A stretch of 64,000 nucleotides of DNA from Pseudomonas sp. S31 (GCF_016648105.1 NZ_JACVVE010000018.1:1-64000), one strand, 5' to 3'; positions 8,903-17,580 are shown, numbered from the stretch's first letter. Translations and numbers: made by a program. The notes: generated from the letters alone by a model not told the origin.

Positions 8903-9052
8903 GTAGGCTCATCCGGGGAGGGCGGCCGGGTTGGCCGCCATCTCCTGTTTCAGGTCCATCCGCTTCTATCCGCCGCCTGCCGTCTTCTGCACACTGTGCT
9001 ACATCGCCCAAGCTGCGCGTCGCCGCCGCTTCCCTCTTGTGCAGAGATCCTC

Positions 9053-9793
9053 ATGCTCTCCCAGTTGACGCTCGTTTCGCCCTCGGTCACCGCCTATGCG
9101 CTGGGCTGTGTATTCATCGCCGCGCTCGCCCGAGGGTTTTCCGGGTTCGGCTTCACCTTGCTGGCGATCATGTCACTGTCGTTCGTATTGCCGCTGTCGA
9201 CCATCGTGCCGGCGATGTTCGTGCTGGAGATCGCCGCGGGCGTGAAACTGCTGCCATCGATCTGGGGCCAGGTGCACTGGAGTTCCATCCGCGTACTGGT
9301 CATCACCTCGGTTCTCGCCACGCCCCTGGGGGCCTACCTGCTGGCGCGCATGCCGGGTGAGCTGGTGAAGGTGATCCTGGCCGTGCTGATCATCGGCTGT
9401 TGCCTGGTGATGATCACCGGCTTCAAGTTGCGGCGCATGCCGTCGTTCATGCAGACGGCCGCCACCGGCGCCGGGGCCGGTGTGCTCAATGGCTCGCTGG
9501 GCCTGGGTGGGCCGCCGGTCATCGTGTTCTTCCTCGGCTCGCCGCTGGCGCTGGAGGCAGGGCGGGCGTCGATCATCGCGGCGTTCCTGGCCATGGACGT
9601 GGCGGCGTTGCCGGCGTTCTGGGCGCTCGACCTGTTCGGTCGCGACGCGCTGCACCTGGGCCTGATGAGCCTGCCGGTACTGGTGCTGGGGGTGTGGCTG
9701 GGGGCGCGTATGGCGCAGCGGGTGGAAGAGACCTTGGCGCGCAGGATCATCATCGTGTTTTTGCTGATTCTGGCGTTGGGGAGCCTTTTTTAG
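9053..9793 (+). CDS. TauE/SafE-family permease
   Basis: 246 residues with about eight hydrophobic segments and the features of the DUF81/TauE-SafE family: an N-terminal RGFSGFGFTLLA motif and the repeat-related GAGAGVLNGSLGLGGPPVI in the middle. Members export or import sulfite, sulfoacetate or other small organic anions; the substrate cannot be read from the sequence. The ATG at 9053 removes an unlikely N-terminal extension that starts at 8996. The ribosome-binding site is weak (GAGA). The gene is convergent with the proline-racemase-like gene. Confidence 0.82.
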   Translation: MLSQLTLVSPSVTAYALGCVFIAALARGFSGFGFTLLAIMSLSFVLPLSTIVPAMFVLEIAAGVKLLPSIWGQVHWSSIRVLVITSVLATPLGAYLLARMPGELVKVILAVLIIGCCLVMITGFKLRRMPSFMQTAATGAGAGVLNGSLGLGGPPVIVFFLGSPLALEAGRASIIAAFLAMDVAALPAFWALDLFGRDALHLGLMSLPVLVLGVWLGARMAQRVEETLARRIIIVFLLILALGSLF

Positions 9794-9829
9794 CGGGGGG
9801 CTTGGCCTGGTTTTTGTGAGAGGGCTGAA

Positions 9830-9857
9830 ATCGAGCGCCGCGCGGGCGGCGCTCGAT
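9830..9857. repeat. GC-rich palindrome between convergent genes
   Basis: ATCGAGCGCCG and CGGCGCTCGAT form an 11-bp stem. There is no T tract, so it may be a small extragenic palindrome rather than a classic terminator. Its core of 18 bases (9835-9852) recurs inverted at 11909-11926. Confidence 0.7.
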
Positions 9858-9889
9858 CTACGCTACGCCGAAAATCCTCCGACAAACAC

Positions 9890-10942
9890 TCAAGCCCAGA
9901 TATCACCAATGGTGAAGCCTTCGGTAAACGGATCGTCATGGTCCAGCACGAAGGTGTTCAGGCCGTAGATCCAGCTGGTGCCGGTCACGGTCGGCACCAC
10001 CGCCTTGTGCTCGCCGATGCGTGTCTCGTCGATCAGGCGGCCGGTATAGATGTTGCCGAGAATGCCCTGGTGACGGAAGTCCTGGTTCAGCGGTAGCTCG
10101 CCCTTGGCATGCAGGGTCGCCATCTTGGCGCTGGTACCGGTGCCGCAGGGGCAGCGGTCGAGAGCGCCGGTCCAGGTGGCCGGGTCGTCCCAGGAGAAGG
10201 TGCCGGAGGCCATGGTGACGACGTTCTTCCAGTCGGCGCTGGGGTCGTCGGTAGGGCCGGACAGCTGCGAGATGGTGATGCCCACGCCCGGATAGTCCGG
10301 GTGGGCGACCGGTAACTGCTCGATCGCCGCCTCGCGGATCATCGACGACACCCTGGCGATCTCGCCGCCGTGCTCGGGCTTGAGCTCCAGGCCCTTGAAC
10401 TGGCGCACGTCGGCGATCACGTAGAACATCCCGCCCCAGCCCACATCGACCCGCACCTTGCCCAAGTGCGGCACATCGATGACGGCATCGATGTGCGCGG
10501 CGAAGGCCGGCACGTTCTGGAAGGTGACGCCCTTGACCTTGCCGTTCTGGCACTGCGCCTTGATGCGGATCAGGCCTGCCGGTGCTTCGAGCACCAGTTC
10601 GGTCAGTGGCTCCTTCATCGGCAGCAGGCCCATCTCCAGCAGTACGGTCACCACCGAGATGGTGTTGCCCCCGGACATCACCGGGTACTCGATCTGCTCC
10701 ATGATGATGTAGCCCGCATCGGCTTCGGGGTGGCACGGCGGGACGATGATGTTGCAGCAGTGCGCCGGGTAGCCGCGCGGCTCGCGCAGCATCAGCTTGC
10801 GCAACTGGTCGTCATTTTCCTCCAGCCATTTCATCTTGGCGTAGACGGTGTCGCCGGGGATGTGCGGTACGCCGCCGGTGATCACCCGCATCGGAGTGCC
10901 GGCGTGGGTGTCGACCGCGTGAATGGTTCTCTTGAAGGCCAT
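9890..10942 (-). CDS. Proline racemase family enzyme (hydroxyproline epimerase or 3-hydroxyproline dehydratase type)
   Basis: 350 residues, normal for the PrdF/proline-racemase fold. The two catalytic positions can be located: MSGGNTIS puts Ser90 where racemases and epimerases have Cys, and CPCGTGTSA keeps the second catalytic Cys (about 266). In the characterised family a Cys/Cys pair does racemisation or epimerisation, while a Ser or Thr with Cys is typical of trans-3-hydroxy-L-proline dehydratases. I therefore favour a dehydratase-like reaction, as an inference. The ATG at 10942 has GGAG seven bases upstream; a TTG at 10948 is less likely. It is divergent from the cupin-RidA-oxidoreductase genes. 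Confidence 0.82.
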   Translation of the reverse strand: MAFKRTIHAVDTHAGTPMRVITGGVPHIPGDTVYAKMKWLEENDDQLRKLMLREPRGYPAHCCNIIVPPCHPEADAGYIIMEQIEYPVMSGGNTISVVTVLLEMGLLPMKEPLTELVLEAPAGLIRIKAQCQNGKVKGVTFQNVPAFAAHIDAVIDVPHLGKVRVDVGWGGMFYVIADVRQFKGLELKPEHGGEIARVSSMIREAAIEQLPVAHPDYPGVGITISQLSGPTDDPSADWKNVVTMASGTFSWDDPATWTGALDRCPCGTGTSAKMATLHAKGELPLNQDFRHQGILGNIYTGRLIDETRIGEHKAVVPTVTGTSWIYGLNTFVLDHDDPFTEGFTIGDIWA

Positions 10943-11011
10943 GGGCAAGCTCCAGCTTATTGTTCGTATGGATCGCGTGCCGGCACTTTCTCATCCTCGG
11001 CCCAGCAACCC

Positions 11012-11029
11012 CTATAAGAATTGGGACAG
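11012..11029 (-). promoter_or_regulatory. Promoter/operator element of the proline-racemase-like gene
   Basis: Read on the minus strand the element is CTGTCCCAATTCTTATAG. It is the mirror copy (16 of 18 positions) of the element at 11081-11098. TATAGG at its 3' end can act as a -10 box. It lies 69 bases upstream of the chosen start at 10942 on the left, while its partner lies 63 bases before the rightward start, a near-symmetric layout. Confidence 0.5.
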
Positions 11030-11080
11030 CTCATGTGAGGTTCGGGCGATCCCCTGACGCCGGGTGATTCGTACCAGTAG

Positions 11081-11098
11081 TTGTCCCAATCCTTATAG
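11081..11098 (+). promoter_or_regulatory. Promoter/operator element of the cupin operon
   Basis: TTGTCCCAATCCTTATAG points at the cupin gene. TATAGT at 11094-11099 matches a -10 box in five of six positions. The TTGTCCCAAT part may be bound by a regulator that controls both arms of the divergent cluster. Confidence 0.5.
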
Positions 11099-11161
11099 TG
11101 GGGGCGGCGTGTGGTTGGCAGAGTGATCGCCTGCAGAATGCATCCATCCGAGGAGTGTTTC

Positions 11162-11512
11162 ATGAGCCAAGTTCTTACCGTCGTTCGTCAAGCCGCCGAG
11201 TCCGCCCTGGGTGAGCTGGCCCCGGCCAAGCTGCCGATCGGCGAACCGATCGCCCAGGCAGCCACCGGCCAACATCAGGCCGATGACGCCGTCAACGCCA
11301 GCATCGGCGTCTGGGAAAGCACCCCGGGTGTGTTCCGCCGCCACCTGAAGAACCGTGAGTTCAGCCACATCGTCAGCGGTGCCTGCACCTTCACCCCGGA
11401 CGGCGGCGAACCGGTGGAGCTGCGTGCCGGCGATGCCGTGCTGTTCCCGGAAAACTGCGAAGGCGTGTGGCACATCCACGAGACCCTGCGCAAGACCTAC
11501 GTGCTGTTCTGA
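11162..11512 (+). CDS. Cupin-domain protein (cupin_3/DUF861 type)
   Basis: 116 residues. A single small beta barrel with the cupin pattern: GVFRRHLKNREFSHIVSGAC as motif 1 and GDAVLFPENCEGVWHIHE as motif 2. This group includes ureidoglycine-aminohydrolase-like proteins and many accessory proteins in amino acid catabolic operons, and no reaction can be assigned. The start at 11162 has a GAGGAG-like ribosome-binding site. It is the first gene after the divergent promoter region and is followed 11 bases later by ridA-like. Confidence 0.75.
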   Translation: MSQVLTVVRQAAESALGELAPAKLPIGEPIAQAATGQHQADDAVNASIGVWESTPGVFRRHLKNREFSHIVSGACTFTPDGGEPVELRAGDAVLFPENCEGVWHIHETLRKTYVLF

Positions 11513-11523
11513 GGAGGCGATCC

Positions 11524-11865
11524 ATGATCGAGCGCATCAACCCTGGCAAGCGCGCCAGCCAGATGGTGATCATCGATGGCCGCATCGAGACCTCCGGCAT
11601 CGTCGCCGAGAACCTCGACGGCGACATCGCCGAGCAGACCCGCTGCGTGCTGCGCCAACTGGAGTCCTGGCTGGCGCAGGTCGGGGCGAGCAAGGCCAAC
11701 CTGTCGCGGATGCAGATCTGGCTGGCCGACATGGGCGAGTTCGCGCGCATGAACGAAGTCTACGATGCCTGGGTCGGCGAGGCGCCGCCGGTACGCGCCT
11801 GCGTCGGCGCGCCGTTGGCGGCTGCGGGCTACCGCATCGAGATCCAGGCGTTCGGGCAGCTCTGA
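11524..11865 (+). CDS. RidA family enamine/imine deaminase
   Basis: 113 residues, a full-length RidA domain. The conserved arginine that binds the carboxylate and the C-terminal signature are visible (PPVRACVGAPL, then YRIEIQAFG). RidA proteins hydrolyse reactive 2-aminoacrylate-type enamines and imines. In this operon such an intermediate could come from the FAD oxidoreductase or the proline-racemase-like enzyme. A strong GAGGAGG ribosome-binding site precedes the ATG, 11 bases after the cupin stop. Confidence 0.82.
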   Translation: MIERINPGKRASQMVIIDGRIETSGIVAENLDGDIAEQTRCVLRQLESWLAQVGASKANLSRMQIWLADMGEFARMNEVYDAWVGEAPPVRACVGAPLAAAGYRIEIQAFGQL

Positions 11866-11908
11866 GATGGGGCGCTGGGCTCGAGAGCTGTAGCGCCTAT
11901 GAGAACGC

Positions 11909-11926
11909 GCGCCGCCCGCGCGGCGC
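11909..11926. repeat. Second copy of the 18-bp GC-rich palindromic core
   Basis: This is the exact reverse complement of 9835-9852, inside the 200-base gap between the RidA-like and FAD oxidoreductase genes. It can fold as CGCCGC/GCGGCG. With the first copy it brackets the racemase-cupin-RidA part of the cluster. Confidence 0.65.
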
Positions 11927-12066
11927 CACCGCATCTCTCCAGCCGAACACCGAGCACCTGTGCGTACTTCTACCATCAATTGTCATGCTCGTTACAGCGA
12001 GGGGAGCCGCTGGGTGCGCATCATGTTGCAAAAACCAACATGCTCTCACGCTCAAAGGCACCAACT

Positions 12067-13458
12067 ATGTACCGTGGATTTTGGTATGCCCAGGCACTCG
12101 ACCTGGATAGCGATCTCGCCCCTGCCTTGCAGGATTCGATTCAAGCGGACGTGTGCATCGTCGGCGGCGGGTTTCTCGGCTTGTGGTCGGCCATCCGCCT
12201 GAAGCAGGCGCACCCGGAAAAAACCATCGTCATCGTCGAGCGTGATCGCTGCGGCTCCGGTGCCAGCGGCCGCAACGGTGGCATCGCGACCAACTGGTGG
12301 GGCAAGTACCTGTCGGTACGCACCATCTGCGGTGACGTCGAGGCGCGGCGCATCTGCGAAGCGGCCGAGTCGGCGATCGACGAGATCGGCAGCTTCTGCC
12401 AGGAGCATGGCATCGATGCCCAGTACCGCAAGGATGGCTGGCTGTGGACCGCCACCAACCAGCGGCAGATGAACTCCTGGCGCATACTCACCGACGGTCT
12501 GCAGAAGCTCGACGTCAACCCGTTCCAGGAAATGGACCGCGAGACCATCCGTGGCCGAGTCGGCTCGCCGCTGGTGCTGGGCGGCATCTACGACCCCAAT
12601 GCCGCCACCGTGCAGCCGGCCATGCTGGCGCGCGGCTTGCGTCGGGTGGCACTGAAGCTGGGGGTGAAGATCTTCGAGAAATCGCCGTTCACCCACCTGG
12701 TGCGTGGCAAGAACCCGGTGGTGCATACCGCCAAGGGCCATGTGAAGGCCAACCACGTGGTGCTGGCGCTGAACGCCTGGGGCGCGCAGTTCCCCGAGTT
12801 GCGCCGGATGATCGCGATCATGTCCAGCGACATGGTGGCCACCGCGCCGGTCAAGGCCAAGCTCGATGCCATCGGTTTCAGCCGCGGCGAGTGCATGACC
12901 GACTCGCGCACCGTGCTCAACTACTGGCGCAACACGCCCGACGGCCGCGTGGTCTTCGGCAAGCCACTGGGCCAGTTCGCCTACGCCGGGCGCATCGGCA
13001 ACCTGTACGAGAAACCATCGCCTGCGGCCGACAAGGTCGCCGCCGAACTGCGCCGGCTGTACCCGCAGCTCGAGGATGTGCCAGTGGTCAGCAGCTGGAC
13101 GGGGCCGATCGACCGGGCCATGAAGGGCCTGCCCAACTTCGGCTACCTCGACCAGCACCAGACCGTCAGCTACGGCATCGGCTTCTCCGGCAATGGCGTC
13201 GCCACCACGGTGTTCGCCAGCCGCATCATCAAGGCGCTGGCCACCCATGCCAACGACGAGTGGGCCAACTGTGGCCTGGTCAACCAGAAGATGAAGCTGC
13301 TGCCGCCAGAGCCGTTCCGTTTCTTCGGTGCGCACATGGTACGTGACGCGCTGGTACGCAAGGAATCGTTGGAAGATCACGACCAGGACGCCGGCTTCAT
13401 CACTCGCCAGTTGGTCGGCATGGCCCCGGCTGGTTATGTCCCCGCCCAGAAAAAATAA
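12067..13458 (+). CDS. FAD-dependent amine/imino acid oxidoreductase (DAO family)
   Basis: 463 residues. An N-terminal FAD-binding motif (VCIVGGGFLGLWSAIRL) with the following IVIVERD acidic end, then the GSGASGRNGG segment, mark the DAO/PuuB-like group that oxidises amines, N-methyl or cyclic amino acids to imines. The C-terminal GIGFSGNGVATT is the usual second FAD contact. I chose ATG 12067 (AAAGG eight bases upstream); an upstream in-frame extension to 11899 lacks support. The next gene starts 10 bases downstream. The substrate is not readable from sequence; a cyclic or N-substituted amino acid fits the neighbours. Confidence 0.8.
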   Translation: MYRGFWYAQALDLDSDLAPALQDSIQADVCIVGGGFLGLWSAIRLKQAHPEKTIVIVERDRCGSGASGRNGGIATNWWGKYLSVRTICGDVEARRICEAAESAIDEIGSFCQEHGIDAQYRKDGWLWTATNQRQMNSWRILTDGLQKLDVNPFQEMDRETIRGRVGSPLVLGGIYDPNAATVQPAMLARGLRRVALKLGVKIFEKSPFTHLVRGKNPVVHTAKGHVKANHVVLALNAWGAQFPELRRMIAIMSSDMVATAPVKAKLDAIGFSRGECMTDSRTVLNYWRNTPDGRVVFGKPLGQFAYAGRIGNLYEKPSPAADKVAAELRRLYPQLEDVPVVSSWTGPIDRAMKGLPNFGYLDQHQTVSYGIGFSGNGVATTVFASRIIKALATHANDEWANCGLVNQKMKLLPPEPFRFFGAHMVRDALVRKESLEDHDQDAGFITRQLVGMAPAGYVPAQKK

Positions 13459-13468
13459 GATCAGGATC

Positions 13469-14437
13469 ATGAGCGAACATATCGTTTTTCTCGACGACGA
13501 CGGGCTTGCCGCCTCGACGCGTCTCAAGCGCCCCGACTGCGAACACACCTGGCAGCAGTTTGCGTACACCCATCCTGACCAGGTGCTCGAGCACCTCAAG
13601 GACGCCACCGTCGCCCTGACCTGCAGCGTGCCGCTGCGCGAAGAGCACCTGCGTCAGTTGCCCAAGCTGAAGATGATCTCGCTGGCGCTGACCGGCCGTG
13701 ACATCGTGGACGTCGACTACTGCGATGCCCATGGCATCGAGGTCTCCAGCGTGCCGGGCTATGCCGCCAACACCGTGGCCGAGCACAGCATGGCGATGAT
13801 GCTCGAGCTGTTCCGCCGGCCAGTGGCGTTCAGCCGCCTGATGCGCAAGGTGCAGGCTGGGCAGGCCGAGTACAAGAACATCTATTTCGACCACCGCATC
13901 CGTGATGTGCGGGGCAAGCAGATGGCGATCATCGGCAGCGGCCCGATTGCCCTGCGCCTGGCCGAACTGGCCCGGGCCTTCGGCATGGAAGTGCTGTTCG
14001 AGGACCGCGGCGGCAAGCGCCGTGGCGCCGATTGCCGTTCGCTGGAAAGCCTGCTCAAGAGCTGCGACGTGCTGTCGATCAATGCCCCGCTGACGCCAGA
14101 AACCCATGACCTGATCGATGCTGCAAAACTGGCGACCATGAAGCCCGATGCGTTGGTGATCAACACCGGACGTGGTGGCATCGTCAACGAGGCAGCCCTG
14201 ATCGACGCCCTGCAAAACGGGCGCTTGGGTGGCGTGGCCCTGGACGTGGTGGAAGTAGAACCGCTACATCCGAGCAATCCACTGTTCCAGCTGATCGATC
14301 GCGACGATTTCATCCTCAACCCGCACATTGCCTGGAGCAGTGAGGATGCCATGCAGCAGTTGATGGATCGCGCCGTCGACAACATCACTGACTACGTTGC
14401 CCGCCACGCCACCGAGAAAAGGATCCGTACCGCATGA
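13469..14437 (+). CDS. D-2-hydroxyacid dehydrogenase (NAD-dependent)
   Basis: 322 residues. Rossmann motif IGSGPIALRLAELARAFG in the middle and the full catalytic triad of the family: Arg in NTGRGGIVNE, Glu in DVVEVEPLHP and His in NPHIAWSS. It interconverts a 2-oxoacid and a D-2-hydroxyacid, perhaps the deaminated product of the preceding oxidoreductase. It starts after AGGA, and its stop overlaps the next gene (ATGA), showing translational coupling. Confidence 0.85.
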   Translation: MSEHIVFLDDDGLAASTRLKRPDCEHTWQQFAYTHPDQVLEHLKDATVALTCSVPLREEHLRQLPKLKMISLALTGRDIVDVDYCDAHGIEVSSVPGYAANTVAEHSMAMMLELFRRPVAFSRLMRKVQAGQAEYKNIYFDHRIRDVRGKQMAIIGSGPIALRLAELARAFGMEVLFEDRGGKRRGADCRSLESLLKSCDVLSINAPLTPETHDLIDAAKLATMKPDALVINTGRGGIVNEAALIDALQNGRLGGVALDVVEVEPLHPSNPLFQLIDRDDFILNPHIAWSSEDAMQQLMDRAVDNITDYVARHATEKRIRTA

Positions 14438-15885
14438 CCATCGCCAGCAAAAGCAGCTTCGTCGACGGCGCTTTCGTCGCTCTGGATAGCGCCGCCGATA
14501 TTCTCGAAAACCGCAATCCGTCGAACCCTGGTGAGGTCGTCGAGCGTTTCGTGCGTGCCGATCAGGCGCTGACCGAGCAGGCCATCGCCGCCGCCCGTCG
14601 TGCCCAGCCGGCCTGGGCGCGCAGCAACCCGCAGCAGCGCGCCGATGCGCTGGATTTCATCGGTACCGAGATCCTTGCCCGGCGTCAGGAACTAGCGGAG
14701 TTGCTGGCGCGCGAAGAAGGCAAGATCGTTCGTGAAGCCCTCGGCGAAGTCGACCGCGCGGGCCGTTCGTTCAAGTTCTACGCCCAGGAAGCGCTGCGCG
14801 CTGAAGGCGAGAAGTACCAGTCGGTGCGCCAGGACGTAGGCATCGATGTGTTCACCCAGCCGTTGGGCGTGGTCGGCATCATCGCGCCATGGAACTTCCC
14901 GATCGCCATCCCGGCCTGGAAGATCGCGCCAGCGCTGTGCTTCGGCAACTGCGTGGTGTTCAAACCGGCCGAACTGGTGCCGTCCTCGGCCTGGGCCCTT
15001 GCCGAGATCATCAGCCGTTCGGGCCTGCCAGCGGGCGTGTTCAACATGCTGATCGGCCCTGGCCGCAGCGTTGGCGACACCATCATCCGTTCGCCGCACA
15101 TCGATGGCATCAGCTTCACCGGTTCGGAAACCACTGGCCGTCAGATCGCCAGGCTCGCGGCCGAAGGCATGAAGAAAGTCCAACTGGAGATGGGCGGCAA
15201 GAACCCGCTGATCGTGCTGGACGACGCCGATCTGGAGCAGGCGGTGGACGTTGCGCTCAATGGCTCGTTCTTCAGCACCGGCCAGCGTTGCACCGCCAGT
15301 TCGCGTGTCATCGTTACCGAGGGCATTCACGACGCATTCGTAGCGCGCTTGGCGGAGCGGACCCGAGCCCTGAAGGTGGGCGATGCATTGCAGGCTTGCA
15401 CCGATATCGGTCCAGTCGTGGACAGTCGGCAGCTGGAGCAGAACCTGTCCTACGTGGCCAGCGGCCGCGAGCAGGGTGCGAAGCTGGTATGTGGTGGCGA
15501 GCGCATCGAAAACGAGGCGGGCGGTTACTTGTTCACACCGGCGCTGTTCACCGAAGTGACGCCCGAGATGCGTATCTACCGCGAAGAGATCTTCGGGCCG
15601 GTGTTGAGCGTGCTCAAGGTTCGTGATTATGAAGCCGCCTTCGCCGCTGCCGAAGATACCCAGTTCGGGCTGTCCGCCGGTATCGTGACTACTTCGCTGC
15701 GTTATGCCGAGCACTTCAAGCGCAACAGCTCGGCGGGGATGGTGATGGTCAACTTGCCGACGGCTGGAGTGGACTACCACGTTCCGTTCGGTGGCAATGG
15801 GGCTTCCAGCCTCGGGTCGCGTGAGCAGGGCACCCATGCCCGGCAGTTCTTCACCCGCGTCAAGACCACCTACCAATTGTCCTGA
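14434..15885 (+). CDS. Aldehyde dehydrogenase, similar to 2-oxoglutarate semialdehyde dehydrogenases
   Basis: 483 residues, standard ALDH superfamily. Catalytic residues are visible: Asn154 in APWNFP, Glu252 in LEMGGKNP and Cys286 in TGQRCTASSR. The C-terminal HVPFGGNGASSLGSREQG resembles enzymes that oxidise 2-oxoglutarate semialdehyde (2,5-dioxopentanoate) in hydroxyproline and pentose pathways, or succinate semialdehyde. With a proline-racemase-family gene in the cluster, the hydroxyproline-like route is attractive, but the usual DHDPS-family deaminase is absent. It overlaps the preceding gene by four bases. Confidence 0.88.
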   Translation: MTIASKSSFVDGAFVALDSAADILENRNPSNPGEVVERFVRADQALTEQAIAAARRAQPAWARSNPQQRADALDFIGTEILARRQELAELLAREEGKIVREALGEVDRAGRSFKFYAQEALRAEGEKYQSVRQDVGIDVFTQPLGVVGIIAPWNFPIAIPAWKIAPALCFGNCVVFKPAELVPSSAWALAEIISRSGLPAGVFNMLIGPGRSVGDTIIRSPHIDGISFTGSETTGRQIARLAAEGMKKVQLEMGGKNPLIVLDDADLEQAVDVALNGSFFSTGQRCTASSRVIVTEGIHDAFVARLAERTRALKVGDALQACTDIGPVVDSRQLEQNLSYVASGREQGAKLVCGGERIENEAGGYLFTPALFTEVTPEMRIYREEIFGPVLSVLKVRDYEAAFAAAEDTQFGLSAGIVTTSLRYAEHFKRNSSAGMVMVNLPTAGVDYHVPFGGNGASSLGSREQGTHARQFFTRVKTTYQLS

Positions 15886-15893
15886 TGGGGCCT

Positions 15894-15997
15894 ATTCGCG
15901 GCGGTTCGGCGCCCCGATGAACCCGCTCCTACAGGCATTCACCGTTTCAACATGGATTGAGACCCTGTAGGAGCGGGTTTACCCGCGAATGCTGGCT
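15894..15997. repeat. REP pair (Pseudomonas palindromic element)
   Basis: Two facing copies: ACCCGCTCCTACAGG at about 15921-15935 (degenerate on its left side) and CCTGTAGGAGCGGGTTTACCCGCG at about 15964-15988. It sits between the aldehyde dehydrogenase and the transporter genes and may end the upstream transcript or bind RNase or gyrase. Confidence 0.85.
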
Positions 15998-16251
15998 GGC
16001 GGACCACACAGAAATACCCCCATTCAGCTGCTGGCCGTAATCTCGCATTCTTTGAGGTAATCCTCCTATTTCCTGAAGTCATGCAGGCTTACTCTGCAGC
16101 TAAGAGAGCGTGCGCACACTTTCGTATTACCCGTACCACCAGTTACTCACATTCTAAAAACAATAGATGGACTCCAAGTTCGCCATCGCCCATTCGTGTG
16201 CCTGGCATTCGAAGAGCCGTCTGCATTGCGCAGCAAAAGAGGCAACAGAAC

Positions 16252-17580
16252 GTGACCAATAATCATAAGATTTCACTAGAAGACGCGCCGCTCAACAGCT
16301 TCCATAAAAAGCTGGCGATCTATTCATCGGGTGCACCGTTCCTGGATGGTTACATCCTCAGCATTATCGGTGTCGTTCTGCTTCAACTCAGCCAGGCCTT
16401 GCAACTGACCGTTCTCGAAGAGGGCATGGTGGCCGCGGCTTCGCTGATCGGCATGTTCTTCGGCGGTTTCGTCGGCGGCCTGTTCACCGACAAGCTTGGG
16501 CGCAAGACCTTGTACGTGCTGGTACTGGTTGCCCTGGCGGTATTCTCGCTCGGCCAGTTCTGGGTCACTTCCGCTGCGGCGCTGATTGGCCTGCGTTTCT
16601 TGCTGGGTGTCGCGATCGGTGCCGACCATCCCCTGGCCACCTCGCTGCTGGCCGAATTCCTGCCCAAGAAGCAACGCGGTTCGATTCTCGCCAGCCTGGT
16701 GATGATGTGGTTCGTCGGCGCTGCGGTAGCCTATGTCGCCGGTGAGTTCATCCTGCGCACCATGGGCCCGGAAGCCTGGCGCTGGGCGCTGGCCAGTGCG
16801 GTGGTGCCGGCGGTGGCATTCCTGGTGATGCGCGCCGGTACGCCGGAGTCGGCACGCTGGCTGTTGAGCAAAGGGCGCACCGCCGAAGCGGACCAGGTGA
16901 TCAAGCGGGTCTACGGCGACGCGTTCTCCATCGCCGATCTGCCGGAACCGGTATCGCAACGCCGGGTGTCGGTGTGGCAGCTGTTCCACTCGCACTATGG
17001 CAAGCGCATCTTCTTCGTCAGCATCTTCTGGACCTGCTCGATCATTCCGCAGTTCGCCATCTACGCTTTCGCGCCGAAGATTCTCGCCGCGATGGGCCTG
17101 ACCGGTGACCTGGCGGCCTGGGGCGCGGTGGCCATCACCATCATCTTCGTGTTCGGCTGCCTGCTCGGAGTGAAGCTGATCAACCCCATGGGCCGTCGGC
17201 GCATGCTCATCCACAGCTTCCTCTGGTCTGGCCTGGCGTTGCTCCTGCTGGGCCTGTACCCCGATGGCGCTGGCCTGGTCACCCTGGCGCTGTTCGGCAG
17301 CTATGCACTGTTCATCGGCGGGGCGCAGGTGCTGCAGTACGTCTACCCGAACGAGCTGTTCCCGACGGAAGTGCGCGGTTCGGCGGTCGGCCTGGCCACC
17401 TCGCTGTCGCGCATCGGCGCGGCGATCGGGACCTACCTGGTGCCGATGTCGCTGTCGTCGATCGGCATCGCCAACACCATGATCGCGGCCTTCGGCATTT
17501 CGATGGTAGGCCTGTTCTTCACCTGGCAGATGGCGCCGGAAACCCGCTCGCTCGACCTGGCGACGGCGAGCGCCGCCTGA
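16252..17580 (+). CDS. MFS transporter (sugar porter-like)
   Basis: 442 residues, about 12 membrane segments. MFS signatures are visible: FTDKLGRKTLYVL between segments 2 and 3, PMGRRRMLIHS in the second half, and PETRSLD at the C-terminus as in the sugar porter family. I chose the GTG at 16252 with AAAGAGG nine bases upstream; the 57-residue extension to 16081 has no hydrophobic or family-like sequence. It lies about 370 bases after the aldehyde dehydrogenase behind a REP pair, so it may have its own promoter. It probably imports the substrate of the 9890-15885 enzymes. Confidence 0.82.
   Translation: MTNNHKISLEDAPLNSFHKKLAIYSSGAPFLDGYILSIIGVVLLQLSQALQLTVLEEGMVAAASLIGMFFGGFVGGLFTDKLGRKTLYVLVLVALAVFSLGQFWVTSAAALIGLRFLLGVAIGADHPLATSLLAEFLPKKQRGSILASLVMMWFVGAAVAYVAGEFILRTMGPEAWRWALASAVVPAVAFLVMRAGTPESARWLLSKGRTAEADQVIKRVYGDAFSIADLPEPVSQRRVSVWQLFHSHYGKRIFFVSIFWTCSIIPQFAIYAFAPKILAAMGLTGDLAAWGAVAITIIFVFGCLLGVKLINPMGRRRMLIHSFLWSGLALLLLGLYPDGAGLVTLALFGSYALFIGGAQVLQYVYPNELFPTEVRGSAVGLATSLSRIGAAIGTYLVPMSLSSIGIANTMIAAFGISMVGLFFTWQMAPETRSLDLATASAA

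Noticed and set aside
16081..16251. 57-residue N-terminal extension of the MFS transporter
   Set aside because: Polar, unlike a transporter N-terminus; a GTG at 16252 has a good ribosome-binding site.
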